Shown: in pieces, positions 5,229 through 5,279 of the stretch
Layout: the number at the start of each line of letters is the position of its first letter
How positions within the stretch are numbered: position 1 is the stretch's first letter
Origin: SIG440 sp045596485
GTDB taxonomy: Bacteria; Bacillota; Clostridia; Monoglobales; Monoglobaceae
Length of the DNA stretch: 5,279 bases
Assembly (NCBI GenBank): GCA_045596485.1
Contig: JAZOCL010000019.1
Coordinates: 1 to 5,279, forward strand
Direction of reading: 5' to 3'
Position numbers and translations under genes: made by a program
The notes under the pieces: model-generated
The model's database searches: none
The model's input: the letters and a program-made list of their open reading frames with translations, nothing else
Told to the model about the DNA's origin: nothing

Positions 5229-5279
5229 ACGCCGTTTTAGCGGAATTTTATTCCGCAACTTTCAAACTAAAGGTTTGAA
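5219..5279. repeat. Cluster of three adjacent perfect palindromes at the window edge
   Basis: Three inverted repeats lie nearly end to end. The first is AAACGGCGT / ACGCCGTTT (5219-5227, 5229-5237; 1-base centre). The second is GCGGAAT / ATTCCGC (5240-5246, 5250-5256; 3-base loop). The third is TTCAAAC / GTTTGAA (5261-5267, 5273-5279; 5-base loop). The third arm ends on the last base of the window, so the element may continue beyond it. The arrangement resembles dispersed palindromic intergenic elements (REP/BIME-like or a small MITE). No coding frame uses this stretch. Confidence 0.75.

Noticed and set aside
5210..5240. A plus-strand promoter with TTGACG at 5210
   Set aside because: No -10-like hexamer occurs 16-19 bases downstream, where the palindrome is GC-rich.
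5219..5279. The start of a CRISPR array
   Set aside because: The three palindromes differ in sequence, and there are no equal repeats separated by spacers.

Overview
The window looks like a piece of a Gram-positive Clostridia-type (Bacillota) chromosome, probably from an uncultured anaerobe. The reasons are AT-rich intergenic regions, strong AGGAG/GGGGG ribosome binding sites, sigma-A-like promoters with extended -10 boxes, a secreted SLH-domain protein, and clostridial-looking SLOG/DUF1273 and LrgAB proteins. The species cannot be named from the sequence.

Layout from left to right. (1) Positions 1-1981: a monocistronic unit with a good promoter, a 607-residue secreted S-layer-homology protein and a rho-independent terminator. 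Its C-terminal two thirds appears to be five diverged repeats of about 75 residues. (2) Positions 1982-2424: a strong 12-bp hairpin, then a promoter and a 100-residue protein with a C-terminal membrane anchor, which I do not recognise. (3) Positions 2412-2900, minus strand: a SLOG/DUF1273 nucleotide-binding-fold protein whose 3' end overlaps the small gene by 13 bp tail to tail. (4) Positions 2984-4153: an lrgA-lrgB operon (TTG start for lrgA, 11-bp overlap between the genes) with its own promoter and terminator. A perfect 13-bp inverted repeat lies inside lrgA. (5) Positions 4137-5205, minus strand: a two-gene membrane operon, a COG2426 'small multi-drug export' family protein followed by a PAP2 phosphatase. 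It converges on lrgAB, and the two operons share a bidirectional terminator that includes the PAP2 stop codon. (6) Positions 5219-5279: three short perfect palindromes in a row, the last ending exactly at the window edge, which suggests a dispersed intergenic repeat.

Most of the genes are cell-envelope functions: a wall-bound SLH protein, a tail-anchored protein, the LrgAB membrane pair (linked in the literature to murein hydrolase control and to pyruvate/glycolate transport), a lipid phosphatase and a small membrane transporter-like protein. They sit in separate transcription units, so nothing in the sequence shows that they form one pathway. I found no mobile element genes, CRISPR array, tRNA or rRNA, and no convincing new multi-gene system. 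The points most worth following are the palindrome cluster at the right edge, the inverted repeat in lrgA, the repeat architecture of the SLH protein and the unrecognised tail-anchored protein.
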